A stretch of 16,259 nucleotides of DNA, taken from contig PKUI01000135.1 in the NCBI GenBank assembly GCA_002869605.1, forward strand, positions 1-16,259, in the 5' to 3' direction. Below the pieces are notes generated by a model. It made no database searches and was not told the origin of the DNA. It saw only the letters and a program-made list of their open reading frames with translations. The translations under genes and the position numbers were made by a program. Every line of letters begins with the position of its first letter. Within the stretch, counting starts at the first letter, position 1. This stretch comes from Desulfuromonas sp. (GTDB lineage: Bacteria; Desulfobacterota; Desulfuromonadia; Desulfuromonadales; SZUA-401). This document shows, piece by piece, positions 9,081 to 15,990 of this stretch.

Positions 9081-9527
9081 ATGAATACTTCTCGTCTTTT
9101 CTGCTTAACATTTATACTCACCCTGTTGTTTGCCTCTCTGGCGCAGGCACGGATGGTTGCCGTCAGTTCAAGCTTGGCGAATATCCGCGAAACCCCTAAG
9201 ATCAACCAATACAACCTGTTTCTGCAAGCCCCGCGCTACTACCCGTTGCGCGTCATTGATAAACAAGGCAATTTTCTAAAGGTTCAGGACTTCAAAGGGC
9301 ACATTGGTTGGGTCAATGATTCGGTTGTGGATTCAACCAGAAGCGTTGTGGTCAAGGTCAAGCGGAGCAACCTGCGCAGTGGCCCTGGAACCAAATATAA
9401 GGTTGTTCTGCATGCAGAGAGGGGAGTCTGCTTCAAGGTTCTCAGGGTCAAAGGGAGTTGGATCAAACTCCAACATGCCAGTGGAACACGCGGCTGGATG
9501 CATTCCTCCCTGCTATGGGGATTGTAA
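9081..9527 (+). CDS. Secreted protein with two SH3b domains
   Basis: A 148-residue exported protein, the last gene of the tad operon. A signal peptide (about 1-23, ending LAQA before R24) is followed by two bacterial SH3 (SH3_3-type) repeats: about 25-83 (SSLANIRETPKINQYN... GHIGWVNDSVV) and 89-145 (RSNLRSGPGTKYKVV... RGWMHSSLL). The second carries the classic NLRSGPGTKYKVV motif; the first is a more divergent copy with NIRETP. Such domains often bind peptidoglycan or other envelope partners. ATG at 9081 is preferred over GTG 9069 because GAGG (9071-9074) overlaps the tadD stop and is well spaced. A role in letting the pilus cross the cell wall is inferred from position only. Confidence 0.85.
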   Translation: MNTSRLFCLTFILTLLFASLAQARMVAVSSSLANIRETPKINQYNLFLQAPRYYPLRVIDKQGNFLKVQDFKGHIGWVNDSVVDSTRSVVVKVKRSNLRSGPGTKYKVVLHAERGVCFKVLRVKGSWIKLQHASGTRGWMHSSLLWGL

Positions 9528-9553
9528 GCAGTCGCAGCCCGAATAAGCACCAC

Positions 9554-9587
9554 AAAAAAGCGACTCCTGGTCAGGAGTCGCTTTTTT
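9554..9587. terminator. Bidirectional intrinsic terminator between the tad and serA blocks
   Basis: GCGACTCC (9560-9567) pairs perfectly with GGAGTCGC (9574-9581) around a six-base loop. It has six A's immediately before (9554-9559) and six T's immediately after (9582-9587), so it reads as a stem plus U-tract on both strands. It lies 26 bases after the last tad gene and 80 bases beyond the serA stop on the other strand, and can end both convergent transcripts. Confidence 0.92.
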
Positions 9588-9667
9588 ATTTTCGGATTAG
9601 GTAGTGAGCCAGGCTTCTAGGGTTCTGCGGTAGAGAAGCCTATTACAAACGAACCCAATTTATCGAC

Positions 9668-11263
9668 CTACAGGGTTCTCATATGAACGGCCTTGATAAA
9701 ACGTGCTCCTATCTCCTGGCCAAGTACATCGAGCGTTGCCTCATCAACCGGGGAATCGACAGAGAACACCACCATAGCCTCTCCTTCTTCCTTGCGACGA
9801 CCGAGATTCATGTTACCGATGTTGATCTGACTCGTACCGAGGATGGTGCCGATCTTGCCGAGCATGCCGGGGCGATCCTCGTAGCTGATCACCAGCATGT
9901 ACTCCTCAGGAGTGAAGTCGGTGTAGAAGTCGCGCATCTTGACGATCTTGGGGCGCCCCTCGAACAGGGTCCCGGCGATGGTGCGCGTCTGGTCTCCTGA
10001 CTCGAGTTGCAGGGTCACCATGTTGGAGTACGACTCCGACTCGCTGGAACGCACCTCCTCGATGGCCAGGCCGACGTCACCCGCCACCAGGCGAGCGTTG
10101 ACCATATTGACCTCGATATCGGTCTGGCGATTGAGCAGTGCCGCAAGTCCACAGACGGTGAGCGGCGCACAGTCGTTATCGGCGAGTTTTCCGTTGTAGG
10201 TAAAGGTCACCTTGCCCGGGTTGGCCGGAGCGAGCTGAGAGATAAAGTCGCCCATCTGCTCGACCAGGGTCAAGAATGGCTTCATATGGTCCATCAGATC
10301 AGGGTCGAAACGCGGAATATTCACCGCGTTCTCCACCGGGCGACCGTCGAGATAGTTGACAATCTCGCGGCTGACATCAACCGCCACGTTTTCCTGTGCC
10401 TCGAAGGTATTCGCGCCAAGGTGCGGGGTGACTACCATCTTCGGGTGCCCGATCAGTTTCTTCAGGGTTTCGGAGACAGGCGGCTCAGCACTGAACACAT
10501 CGAAAGCAGCGCCGAGAACCTTGTCACTGTCCATCGCCGTGACCATCGCCTCTTCGTTGATGATGCCGCCGCGTGCGCAGTTGACGATGATCACGCCGTC
10601 TTTCATCTTGTCGAAGTGCTCGGCGGTAATCATGTCGCGGGTCTCGTCGTTGAGCGGGGTGTGCACGGTGATCACATCGGCATTTGCGATCAGTTCGTCG
10701 AGCTCGACCAGGCGGGTGCCGAAATCGCTGGCGCGCTTCTCGCTGATATAAGGGTCGTAGACCAACACCTCCATCTCGAAAGCACGGGCCCGTCGTGCCA
10801 CACGACCGCCGACTTTGCCGAGACCAATCACGCCGAGGGTTCTCTCCTTGAGCTCGTAGCCGGTAAAAGGCGCGCGCTTCCACTCACCGCTTTTGAGACT
10901 GGCATTGGCCACCGGCACGTTGCGACACATGGAGAGCAGGATCGCCATGGTGTGCTCTGCGGCGGAGTTGGTGTTGCCGAAGGGCGCGTTGACCACGATG
11001 ATGCCGCGTTCGCTGGCGGCCGGTACGTCGACGTTGTCGATGCCGACCCCGGCGCGCGCCACGATCTTGAGGTTGGTGGCATGTTCGAGCAGGGCGCGGT
11101 CGACCTGGGTACCGCTGCGGGTGATGATCGCTTCGTACTCGCCGATCGCCTGATGCAGCTCGTCCTTGCTCAAGCCGAGGCGCACATCGACCTGGAAACG
11201 TTTATCGCTCAGCAGCGGCTGCAGGCCGCTTTCGGAAATTTCGTCGGTAATGATGACTTTCAT
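9668..11263 (-). CDS. serA: D-3-phosphoglycerate dehydrogenase, long form with ASB and ACT domains
   Basis: A 531-residue cytosolic enzyme that oxidises 3-phosphoglycerate to 3-phosphohydroxypyruvate with NAD, the first step of serine synthesis. Substrate-binding parts flank a Rossmann domain with GLGKVG (147-152). The catalytic triad of the D-2-hydroxyacid dehydrogenase family is present: Arg231 (NCARGG), Glu260 (DVFSAEP) and His281 (PHLGA). A middle allosteric substrate-binding type domain (about 320-450) and a C-terminal ACT domain (about 457-531, EDRPGMLGKIGTIL) make it the long form of about 525-530 residues found in many bacteria. The ACT domain suggests serine feedback, but this is not visible directly. 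The start has AGAGGAG upstream on this strand. It has its own promoter (11322-11350) and is the last gene of the block. Confidence 0.97.
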   Translation of the reverse strand: MKVIITDEISESGLQPLLSDKRFQVDVRLGLSKDELHQAIGEYEAIITRSGTQVDRALLEHATNLKIVARAGVGIDNVDVPAASERGIIVVNAPFGNTNSAAEHTMAILLSMCRNVPVANASLKSGEWKRAPFTGYELKERTLGVIGLGKVGGRVARRARAFEMEVLVYDPYISEKRASDFGTRLVELDELIANADVITVHTPLNDETRDMITAEHFDKMKDGVIIVNCARGGIINEEAMVTAMDSDKVLGAAFDVFSAEPPVSETLKKLIGHPKMVVTPHLGANTFEAQENVAVDVSREIVNYLDGRPVENAVNIPRFDPDLMDHMKPFLTLVEQMGDFISQLAPANPGKVTFTYNGKLADNDCAPLTVCGLAALLNRQTDIEVNMVNARLVAGDVGLAIEEVRSSESESYSNMVTLQLESGDQTRTIAGTLFEGRPKIVKMRDFYTDFTPEEYMLVISYEDRPGMLGKIGTILGTSQINIGNMNLGRRKEEGEAMVVFSVDSPVDEATLDVLGQEIGARFIKAVHMRTL

Positions 11264-11321
11264 CTGGGCAGGGTCTCCTCTGTAGACATTTCGGCAGGAC
11301 AGGGTACCGCGGAAGCGCTAG

Positions 11322-11350
11322 ATTTTAGAATCTCGACCGGGCGCTGTCAA
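11322..11350 (-). promoter_or_regulatory. Sigma-70 promoter for serA
   Basis: On the minus strand a perfect -35 TTGACA (11345-11350) is followed by a 17-base spacer and -10 TAAAAT (11322-11327, one mismatch to TATAAT). Transcription would begin near 11315, leaving a 5' untranslated region of about 50 bases before the serA ATG (11263). The promoter lies wholly in the gap between the thioesterase gene and serA, so serA can be expressed independently of the upstream genes. The -10 is inside an inverted repeat AGATT-TTAG-AATCT (11320-11333), a possible operator, though it may be chance. Confidence 0.75.
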
Positions 11351-11397
11351 CGCTGTATACGCAGCATCGCCGCTACACTATGTATTCTCTCATCTTT

Positions 11398-11862
11398 TTA
11401 CTCTTTCAGCGTGATGCACAGGGCCTCGCCCTCGGCGTAAACAGTGCCGTCAAGGCTGCGGATCGTGCCATGCACCATCACCTTGCGCCCCTCGACCGAG
11501 ACCACCTCAGTATCGACCTGGACCACGGTAAGAATCGGCAGCAGCGTACGGAAGCTGACGTTGAGGTTGCCGACCACGATACGGTACCCGGCCGCCCATG
11601 CGGCGAGTCCCAGCACCTCGTCCATTACCGCGGCGATGCTGCCGCCATGGGCGTTTCCCGGGGGGCCTTCGGTGACCGGACCGAACCAGACCCTGACCAC
11701 CAGGTTGTTCTCCTGGTTGCGAAAGTAGCTCATGCGGAAGCGATTGCCGGTTCGATCGCCCGAGACGAAGCGCAGCGTCTCGCCGACCAGGGCCGGGGCA
11801 TCGAAGTCACTCCAGCCGTCTTCGCCCTGCAGTTCAAGCTGTTGCTGTTCTGTCAATTCCAT
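11398..11862 (-). CDS. Hotdog-fold thioesterase (PaaI-like)
   Basis: A 154-residue protein of the hotdog thioesterase superfamily, which hydrolyses acyl-CoA or aryl-CoA thioesters. The key signature is GPPGNAHGGSIAAVMDEVLGLAAW (about residues 65-88), with the HGG loop followed by the long central helix carrying the catalytic Asp/Glu, then strands containing NLNVSFRTLLPI and VMVHGTIRSLDG. The natural substrate cannot be read from sequence. It lies between serC and serA on the same strand and may be read from the serC transcript. The ATG at 11862 has only a weak purine stretch (AGAAAG) upstream and lies inside an RNA stem (see 11859-11910), so translation may be poor or regulated. Confidence 0.85.
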   Translation of the reverse strand: MELTEQQQLELQGEDGWSDFDAPALVGETLRFVSGDRTGNRFRMSYFRNQENNLVVRVWFGPVTEGPPGNAHGGSIAAVMDEVLGLAAWAAGYRIVVGNLNVSFRTLLPILTVVQVDTEVVSVEGRKVMVHGTIRSLDGTVYAEGEALCITLKE

Positions 11863-11910
11863 TTTCGACGACTTTCTGCAACGAAAATGGGGACGTTACC
11901 GCCCCCATTT
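11859..11910 (-). promoter_or_regulatory. Two mutually exclusive hairpins between serC and the thioesterase gene
   Basis: Read on the minus strand, AAATGGGG (11903-11910) can pair with CCCCATTT (11885-11892), an 8-bp stem followed by TTCG that could be a weak terminator of serC. Alternatively CCATTTTCG (11882-11890) pairs perfectly with CGAAAATGG (11859-11867), a 9-bp stem with a 14-base loop that contains the thioesterase start codon. The two stems share bases 11885-11890 and cannot form together. The stems are visible in the sequence; a switch function is inference. Confidence 0.45.
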
Positions 11911-11936
11911 CCAGGTTTATCTGCACCAACGGTCCA

Positions 11937-13025
11937 TTAGCCGTTGTTCTTCTCGAAATCCTTCATGAAGCCGACCAGCTCCTCCACACCTTTCAGCGGC
12001 ATGGCGTTATAGATCGAGGCGCGGATGCCACCGACGCTGCGATGCCCTTTCAAGGCGTAGAGCCCTGCCGCACCTGCCTCCTTGAGGAACTTGGCCTCGA
12101 GATCCTCGCTCGCCAGGTTGAAGCTGACGTTCATGGTGCCGCGGAACTCGGGCTGGATGACGCCACGGTAATAGTCGGTGCCGTCGATCAGGTCGTAAAG
12201 CAGCTTGGCCTTCTGCTCGTTCCGCTGTTCGAGTGCGGCGATACCGCCTTGATCCTTCATCCAGTCGAGCACCAGGCCGGTGACGTAGATGGCGAAGGTG
12301 TTGGCGGTGTTGGTCAGCGAGTTGTCTTTGGCGCATTGCTCGTAGTTGAGCAGTACCGGGGTCTGCTCTCCGGCATGACCGAGCAGGTCCTCGCGGATCA
12401 CCACCAGCGCGGTGCCTGCGGGACCGAGGTTCTTCTGCAGGCCGGCGTAGGCACAGCCGAACTGGCTGAAATCAAGCACCCGCGAGAGCATCTCCGAGGT
12501 CTGGTCGACGACCAAAGGAACGCTGCCGGCATCGGGGAAACGCTGCCAGCGCGAACCATAGAGGGTGTTGTTGCCGGTAACGTGCAGATAGGCGGCGTCC
12601 TGGTCGATCATCTCCGGAGTCAGCGTCGGGATACGGTCGTAACCGGTGTCGGCGCTGCTGGCGATCACCTGCACGTCACAAAAGGCCTTGGCGTCCTTGT
12701 TGGCAAGCTTGGCAAAGTTACCGGTCTCGACGTAGAGGCACTTCTTTGACGGCGAACGGCCGGCAAGGTTGAGAGGCAGGGCCGAAAACTGCATACGCGC
12801 ACCACCGTGCACGAACAGGATCTTGTAGTTGTCCGGCAGGTTGGTCAGCTCGCGAAAACGTTCCTGGGCGCTGGTAAGCACCTGCTCAAACTGCTTGGCG
12901 CGATGGCTGATCTCGATGATCGAAACACCCATGCCCTGGAAATCGAGCCATTCCTCGCGAATCTTCTCCATCACCGGTTCCGGCAGCATCGCCGGACCTG
13001 CACCGAAATTGAAAACCTTGCCCAT
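11937..13025 (-). CDS. serC: Phosphoserine aminotransferase
   Basis: A 361-residue PLP-dependent aminotransferase that converts 3-phosphohydroxypyruvate and glutamate to phosphoserine and 2-oxoglutarate, the second step of serine synthesis (also used in pyridoxal phosphate synthesis in some bacteria). The start MGKVFNFGAGPAMLP at 13025 is chosen because AGGAGGAG (13032-13039) precedes it and the length matches SerC; a more upstream ATG (13049) would add eight non-conserved residues. Visible residues: phosphate-binding HGGARMQF (73-80), Asp174 in VVDQTSE for the pyridine nitrogen, and the Schiff-base Lys198 in GLQKNLGPAG. Both fall at the positions known for E. coli SerC. It starts 39 bases after the upstream dehydrogenase stops, so the two are an operon pair providing steps one and two. 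Confidence 0.96.
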   Translation of the reverse strand: MGKVFNFGAGPAMLPEPVMEKIREEWLDFQGMGVSIIEISHRAKQFEQVLTSAQERFRELTNLPDNYKILFVHGGARMQFSALPLNLAGRSPSKKCLYVETGNFAKLANKDAKAFCDVQVIASSADTGYDRIPTLTPEMIDQDAAYLHVTGNNTLYGSRWQRFPDAGSVPLVVDQTSEMLSRVLDFSQFGCAYAGLQKNLGPAGTALVVIREDLLGHAGEQTPVLLNYEQCAKDNSLTNTANTFAIYVTGLVLDWMKDQGGIAALEQRNEQKAKLLYDLIDGTDYYRGVIQPEFRGTMNVSFNLASEDLEAKFLKEAGAAGLYALKGHRSVGGIRASIYNAMPLKGVEELVGFMKDFEKNNG

Positions 13026-13064
13026 TGGTGGCTCCTCCTGTGTCAACATCGTGAGAGCCCGCCC

Positions 13065-14234
13065 CTAGAGGGTGCGGACATTGATGACCCCTTCGATCGC
13101 CTCGATCTCGGCGATCAGTTCTTCGTTCGGTTGCGGTTCGACATCGATCAGCGTGTAGGCAACGTCGCCACGGCTCTTGTTGATCAGATCTACGACGTTG
13201 AAGTTCTTCTCGGCCAGCACCGTCAGCGCCTGGTTGAGCATCTTCGGCACGTTGCGGTTGGAGAAGGCGATGCGGTAGCCCTGGGTGCGCTCAAGGTGAA
13301 TGTTCGGGAAGTTGACCGAGTTCCTGATGTTTCCATTTTCGAGAAAATCGGCGAGCTGGTCGGCGATCATGATCGCGCAGTTCTCCTCGGCCTCCATGGT
13401 GCTCGCTCCGAGATGCGGCATCAGCATCACATCATCGCGGCCAAACAGTTCCTTGACCGGGAAATCGGTAATATACTGAGCCAGCTTACCAGACTCGAGC
13501 CCGGCTATGACCGCCTTGGTATCGACCACCTTCTCGCGCGAGAAGTTGAGCAGCGTGCTGCCCGTCTTGAAGCTCTCGACCAGCTGCCGGTTGATCAAGT
13601 TGCAGGTCGCCTCGAGCACCGGCAGATGCAGGGTGACGAAATCGGACTTGGCGAGCAGCGACTGCATGTTCTCCTGCCGCTCCACCTCGCGCGACAGTCT
13701 CCAGGCCGCTTCTACCGACAGCGCCGGGTCGTAGCCAAGGACCTTCATGCCGAGCATCAGGCCGGTTTCGGCAACCAGCGAACCGATCGCCCCGAGTCCG
13801 ACCACGCCGAGAATTTTTCCCTTAAGCTCGGTGCCGCCGTAGGCCTTCTTTCCCCCCTCGACGACTTTGTGCAGGGCCTCGTCATCCTTGCCCGGCCCTT
13901 CGTGTTTGATAAAGTCGATGGCCCCGACAATATCGCGGGTCGAAAGCAGAAGCGCCGCGATCACCAGCTCCTTGACTGCGTTGGCGTTGGCCCCAGGGGC
14001 GTTGAACACCACGATGCCGCGCTCGGTACAGTCGTACACCGGGATATTATTGACCCCGGCCCCGGCCCGCCCGATTGCCTTGACGGTAGCGCCGATATCC
14101 TGCGGCTGCAACACGTGGCTGCGCAACATGATGGCCGAAGGTTCGCCCAGGGTGCTCGCCACCTCGTATTTTTCACGCGGAAAGCGCTCGAGCCCCTTCA
14201 CTGAAATCTGGTTGTAGGTAAGGATTCTGTTCAT
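13065..14234 (-). CDS. serA2: 3-phosphoglycerate dehydrogenase, short form with ACT domain
   Basis: A 389-residue D-2-hydroxyacid dehydrogenase, distinct from the serA at 9668. It has a Rossmann motif GLGAIG (146-151), Arg233 in NFSRE (in place of the usual NxARG), Glu262 in DFPVKEL (aligned with DVFxxEP) and His274 in PHLGAST, so the triad is present. An ACT domain fills about 315-389 (NRNVPKMLNQALTVLAEKNFNV, ending VINVRTL). It lacks the allosteric substrate-binding domain of the long form. Short-form SerA paired with serC is known in Firmicutes and Bacteroidetes. Here it should supply phosphohydroxypyruvate to the SerC encoded just downstream. The ATG at 14234 follows a GGGGGGGAAGAG stretch. 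The symbol is provisional; another 2-hydroxyacid substrate cannot be excluded. Confidence 0.88.
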   Translation of the reverse strand: MNRILTYNQISVKGLERFPREKYEVASTLGEPSAIMLRSHVLQPQDIGATVKAIGRAGAGVNNIPVYDCTERGIVVFNAPGANANAVKELVIAALLLSTRDIVGAIDFIKHEGPGKDDEALHKVVEGGKKAYGGTELKGKILGVVGLGAIGSLVAETGLMLGMKVLGYDPALSVEAAWRLSREVERQENMQSLLAKSDFVTLHLPVLEATCNLINRQLVESFKTGSTLLNFSREKVVDTKAVIAGLESGKLAQYITDFPVKELFGRDDVMLMPHLGASTMEAEENCAIMIADQLADFLENGNIRNSVNFPNIHLERTQGYRIAFSNRNVPKMLNQALTVLAEKNFNVVDLINKSRGDVAYTLIDVEPQPNEELIAEIEAIEGVINVRTL

Positions 14235-14334
14235 CTCTTCCCCCCCCTGGAAAGCTGTTCACAGACCACTACCGAATCATATTTTCATAACACGCAGTTA
14301 CACCCCATACAAGCTCTTTTCCTTGGCGTGTCGC

Positions 14335-14601
14335 TTACTTGACCACTTTCAGGTGGCCACCGTTGCCGCCATTGTCCTGAGGAGGTTGCGGCGCAGGAGG
14401 CTCGGGCTCAGGCTCGTCTCCCAGCAACGGCAGGGTCCCGTCCTCGAGCATGCGCTGCACGGCGCCGGCAATCGTCAGGCACTGCTTGGTGCAGACCCGG
14501 TAGGCCGGGCACTGGCTGCAGTCGACCTCACCGCCGGCGGCGCGCAGGGCATGCACCACCAGCTCCACACTTTCGAACTGGTTAAGGGGAATGAGATACA
14601 T
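14335..14601 (-). CDS. Small four-cysteine protein of unknown function
   Basis: An 88-residue protein with no signal peptide or membrane segment. Its N-terminal half is a compact helix-rich part with four cysteines, C28-x2-C31-x5-C37-x3-C41, a spacing that could hold zinc or an Fe-S cluster. The C-terminal 30 or so residues are low complexity, rich in Pro, Glu, Asn and Gly (EPEPEPPAPQPPQDNGGNGG), ending in the basic LKVVK. The ATG at 14601 has AAAGGAT upstream on this strand. It lies between the DAHP synthase and short-form dehydrogenase genes on the same strand, so it is probably co-transcribed. I do not recognise the family; a metal-binding or regulatory accessory role is inference. Confidence 0.75.
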   Translation of the reverse strand: MYLIPLNQFESVELVVHALRAAGGEVDCSQCPAYRVCTKQCLTIAGAVQRMLEDGTLPLLGDEPEPEPPAPQPPQDNGGNGGHLKVVK

Positions 14602-14701
14602 CGCGATCCTTTTTTGTTGGTTTAGCCTAGAAATACATGGAGTTGTAACAACAACCTCTTAATTCAACACCGCCGGGGTGACTTCTTTTGCGGCGTCGTC
14701 A

Positions 14702-14727
14702 GGGGGCAACCACTGGGGTTTGCCCCC
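14702..14727 (-). promoter_or_regulatory. G/C-rich hairpin downstream of the DAHP synthase gene, beside homopolymer runs
   Basis: GGGGGCAA (14702-14709) pairs with TTGCCCCC (14720-14727) around ten bases. On the minus strand, the direction of transcription here, a run of seven T and nine G (14723-14738) lies upstream and overlaps the stem, but no T-tract follows it, so it does not look like an intrinsic terminator. It may protect the upstream mRNA or pause polymerase while allowing read-through into the small four-cysteine gene. Nothing else was recognised in the 155-base gap 14602-14756. Confidence 0.5.
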
Positions 14728-14756
14728 CCCCAAAAAAACTCCTAGTTGATATGCGC

Positions 14757-15776
14757 TTACAGCTGCTTGTCGGCGACACGTACGAACTCGCGCAGCTTGG
14801 TCATCATCGCTGCGAAATCTTCGGGCCGCAGGGACTGCGGACCGTCGCTGGTCGCCTCCTCGGGACAGGGATGAACTTCGACAATCAGGCCATCGGCCCC
14901 GGCGGCTGCGGCCGCATAGCTCATCGGTGCTACCAGATTGGCGTGACCGGTGGCGTGTGATGGGTCGATAATTACCGGCAGGTGGGTCTGCTGCTTGAGC
15001 ACCGGTACTGCCGAGATATCGAGGGTGTTGCGGGTGGCGGTCTCGAAGGTGCGGATACCGCGCTCGCACAGGATCACCTTCTGATTCCCCTCGGAGAGGA
15101 TGTACTCTGCGCACATCAAAAACTCCTGGATAGTCCCGGACATGCCACGCTTGAGCAGCACCGGCTTATCGAGCTGGCCGAGCATCTTCAGCAGCGCAAA
15201 GTTCTGCATGTTACGCGCCCCGACCTGCATCACATCGGTGTAGCGTGCCACCAGCTCGACATCACGCGGGTTGACCACCTCGGTGATGATTGGCAGGCCG
15301 GTCTCCTCACGCGCAGCGGCGAGCAGTTTCAACCCCTCTTCCTCGAGCCCCTGGAAGGCGTAAGGACTGGTTCGCGGCTTGAACGCTCCACCACGCAGCG
15401 CCTTGGCGCCAGCGGCCTTGACCGCCTTGGCGGTCACCATGATCTGCTCTTCGCTCTCTACCGAACAAGGACCAGCCATAACCAGGAAATCGTTGCCGCC
15501 AACCGTCACCCCCGGGGCAATGGTCACCACGCTGCGCTCCGGGTGCACTTCGCTGCTTGCCAGCTTGTACGGCTTGAGAATCGGCACCACACTGTCGACC
15601 CCGGGAAGCGATTCGAGCACCTGCAGTACAGCTTTGCCCCGCTCGTCTCCAACCGCTCCGACCACATCGCGGGTCTCCCCGTGAATTACGTGCGGCTTGT
15701 AACCGAGTTCCTTGATCCGCTTCTTAACTTCGGCCAGCGCCTCTTTACCTGCCCCGTTTTTCATGACAATAACCAT
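14757..15776 (-). CDS. aroF: 3-deoxy-7-phosphoheptulonate (DAHP) synthase, type I-beta
   Basis: A 339-residue enzyme that condenses phosphoenolpyruvate with erythrose 4-phosphate to DAHP, the committed step to chorismate and Phe, Tyr and Trp. Residues 1-70 form a ferredoxin-like N-terminal domain as in the Thermotoga maritima enzyme, where it mediates feedback inhibition by aromatic amino acids. The barrel carries the metal-binding residues Cys104 (AGPCSVES), His274 (DPSHATGH), Glu300 and Asp311, and the substrate motif [11 protein letters not shown] (133-143). Length matches type I-beta enzymes. The ATG at 15776 follows GAGAGGAG on this strand. A long leader upstream contains an aromatic-rich leader peptide and an attenuator, so expression should fall when charged tRNA-Phe/Tyr/Trp is plentiful. 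The symbol follows common annotation of this subfamily. Confidence 0.96.
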   Translation of the reverse strand: MVIVMKNGAGKEALAEVKKRIKELGYKPHVIHGETRDVVGAVGDERGKAVLQVLESLPGVDSVVPILKPYKLASSEVHPERSVVTIAPGVTVGGNDFLVMAGPCSVESEEQIMVTAKAVKAAGAKALRGGAFKPRTSPYAFQGLEEEGLKLLAAAREETGLPIITEVVNPRDVELVARYTDVMQVGARNMQNFALLKMLGQLDKPVLLKRGMSGTIQEFLMCAEYILSEGNQKVILCERGIRTFETATRNTLDISAVPVLKQQTHLPVIIDPSHATGHANLVAPMSYAAAAAGADGLIVEVHPCPEEATSDGPQSLRPEDFAAMMTKLREFVRVADKQL

Positions 15777-15796
15777 TTTGTGTAGCTCCTCTCATT

Positions 15797-15868
15797 GTGT
15801 GAAGGTTGTGGAAACATGAAGGGCCGCCCGGGTCTCCCCAGGCGGCCCTTTTTGTGAAACCTTCACAC
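15797..15868 (-). promoter_or_regulatory. Long two-part hairpin in the aroF 5' untranslated region
   Basis: An 11-bp perfect inverted repeat, GTGTGAAGGTT (15797-15807) and AACCTTCACAC (15858-15868), encloses a second perfect 8-bp stem GGGCCGCC (15821-15828) / GGCGGCCC (15841-15848). It lies between the attenuator terminator and the aroF ribosome binding site, so it is present only in read-through aroF mRNA. On the minus strand no T-tract follows the inner stem. On the plus strand the inner stem is followed by TTTTT (15849-15853) and would be a good intrinsic terminator, although no plus-strand gene precedes it. Possible roles are 5' mRNA stability, a second regulatory switch, or stopping antisense transcripts. 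Confidence 0.65.
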
Positions 15869-15871
15869 CAC

Positions 15872-15914
15872 AAAAAAGAAAAACCATGGGAGCGCCGAGC
15901 GTCTACCCATGGTT
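15872..15914 (-). terminator. Attenuator terminator of the aroF leader (stem 3:4)
   Basis: On the minus strand AACCATGGG (15906-15914) pairs perfectly with CCCATGGTT (15882-15890) around a 15-base loop and is followed by TTTCTTTTTT (15872-15881). This is an intrinsic terminator located after the leader peptide gene and about 95 bases before the aroF start codon, so it would end transcription before aroF unless the antiterminator forms. Confidence 0.88.
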
Positions 15915-15990
15915 CCTGTCGTTAAGTCGTTGCGCTTGCGCTACGCCTGCAGACCTTCCCCCCGGGTAGACGGCTTAAAGTAAAAGCCGT
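15900..15990 (-). promoter_or_regulatory. Attenuator stems 1:2 and 2:3 (antiterminator) of the aroF leader
   Basis: Minus-strand segment 1 ACGGCTT (15984-15990, codons 15-17 of the leader peptide) pairs perfectly with segment 2 AAGCCGT (15970-15976, codons 20-22). Segment 2 also holds CGTCTACCC (15964-15972, codons 21-24), which pairs perfectly over 9 bp with segment 3 GGGTAGACG (15900-15908). Segment 3 shares GGG (15906-15908) with the 5' arm of the terminator, so 2:3 and 3:4 exclude each other. A ribosome stalled at the aromatic codons blocks segment 1 and frees segment 2, favouring read-through; one that reaches the stop codon covers segment 2 and lets the terminator form. The pairings are seen directly; the mechanism follows the known trp/phe attenuation model. 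Confidence 0.85.

Noticed and set aside
10007..11440. A 477-residue open frame on the plus strand opposite serA
   Set aside because: It is antisense to a full-length serA with intact catalytic residues. The translation is rich in His, Asp, Val and Arg as is typical for the reverse of a GC-rich gene, and shows no recognisable domain.
12807..14204. A 465-residue open frame on the plus strand opposite serC and short-form serA
   Set aside because: It crosses two well-supported genes on the other strand, has no ribosome binding site that stands out, and has shadow-like composition.
14235..14334. Possible promoter for short-form serA (TTGTAT with TATGAA, or TATGAT, on the minus strand)
   Set aside because: The -35 and -10 matches are weak and several alignments are equally poor, so I cannot choose one. 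It remains possible.
14659..14733. A 24-residue ORF starting at TTG behind AGGAG after aroF on the minus strand
   Set aside because: The spacing is good, but the start lies in homopolymer runs, the peptide has no distinctive content, and there is no downstream attenuator to pair with it. Not enough to call.
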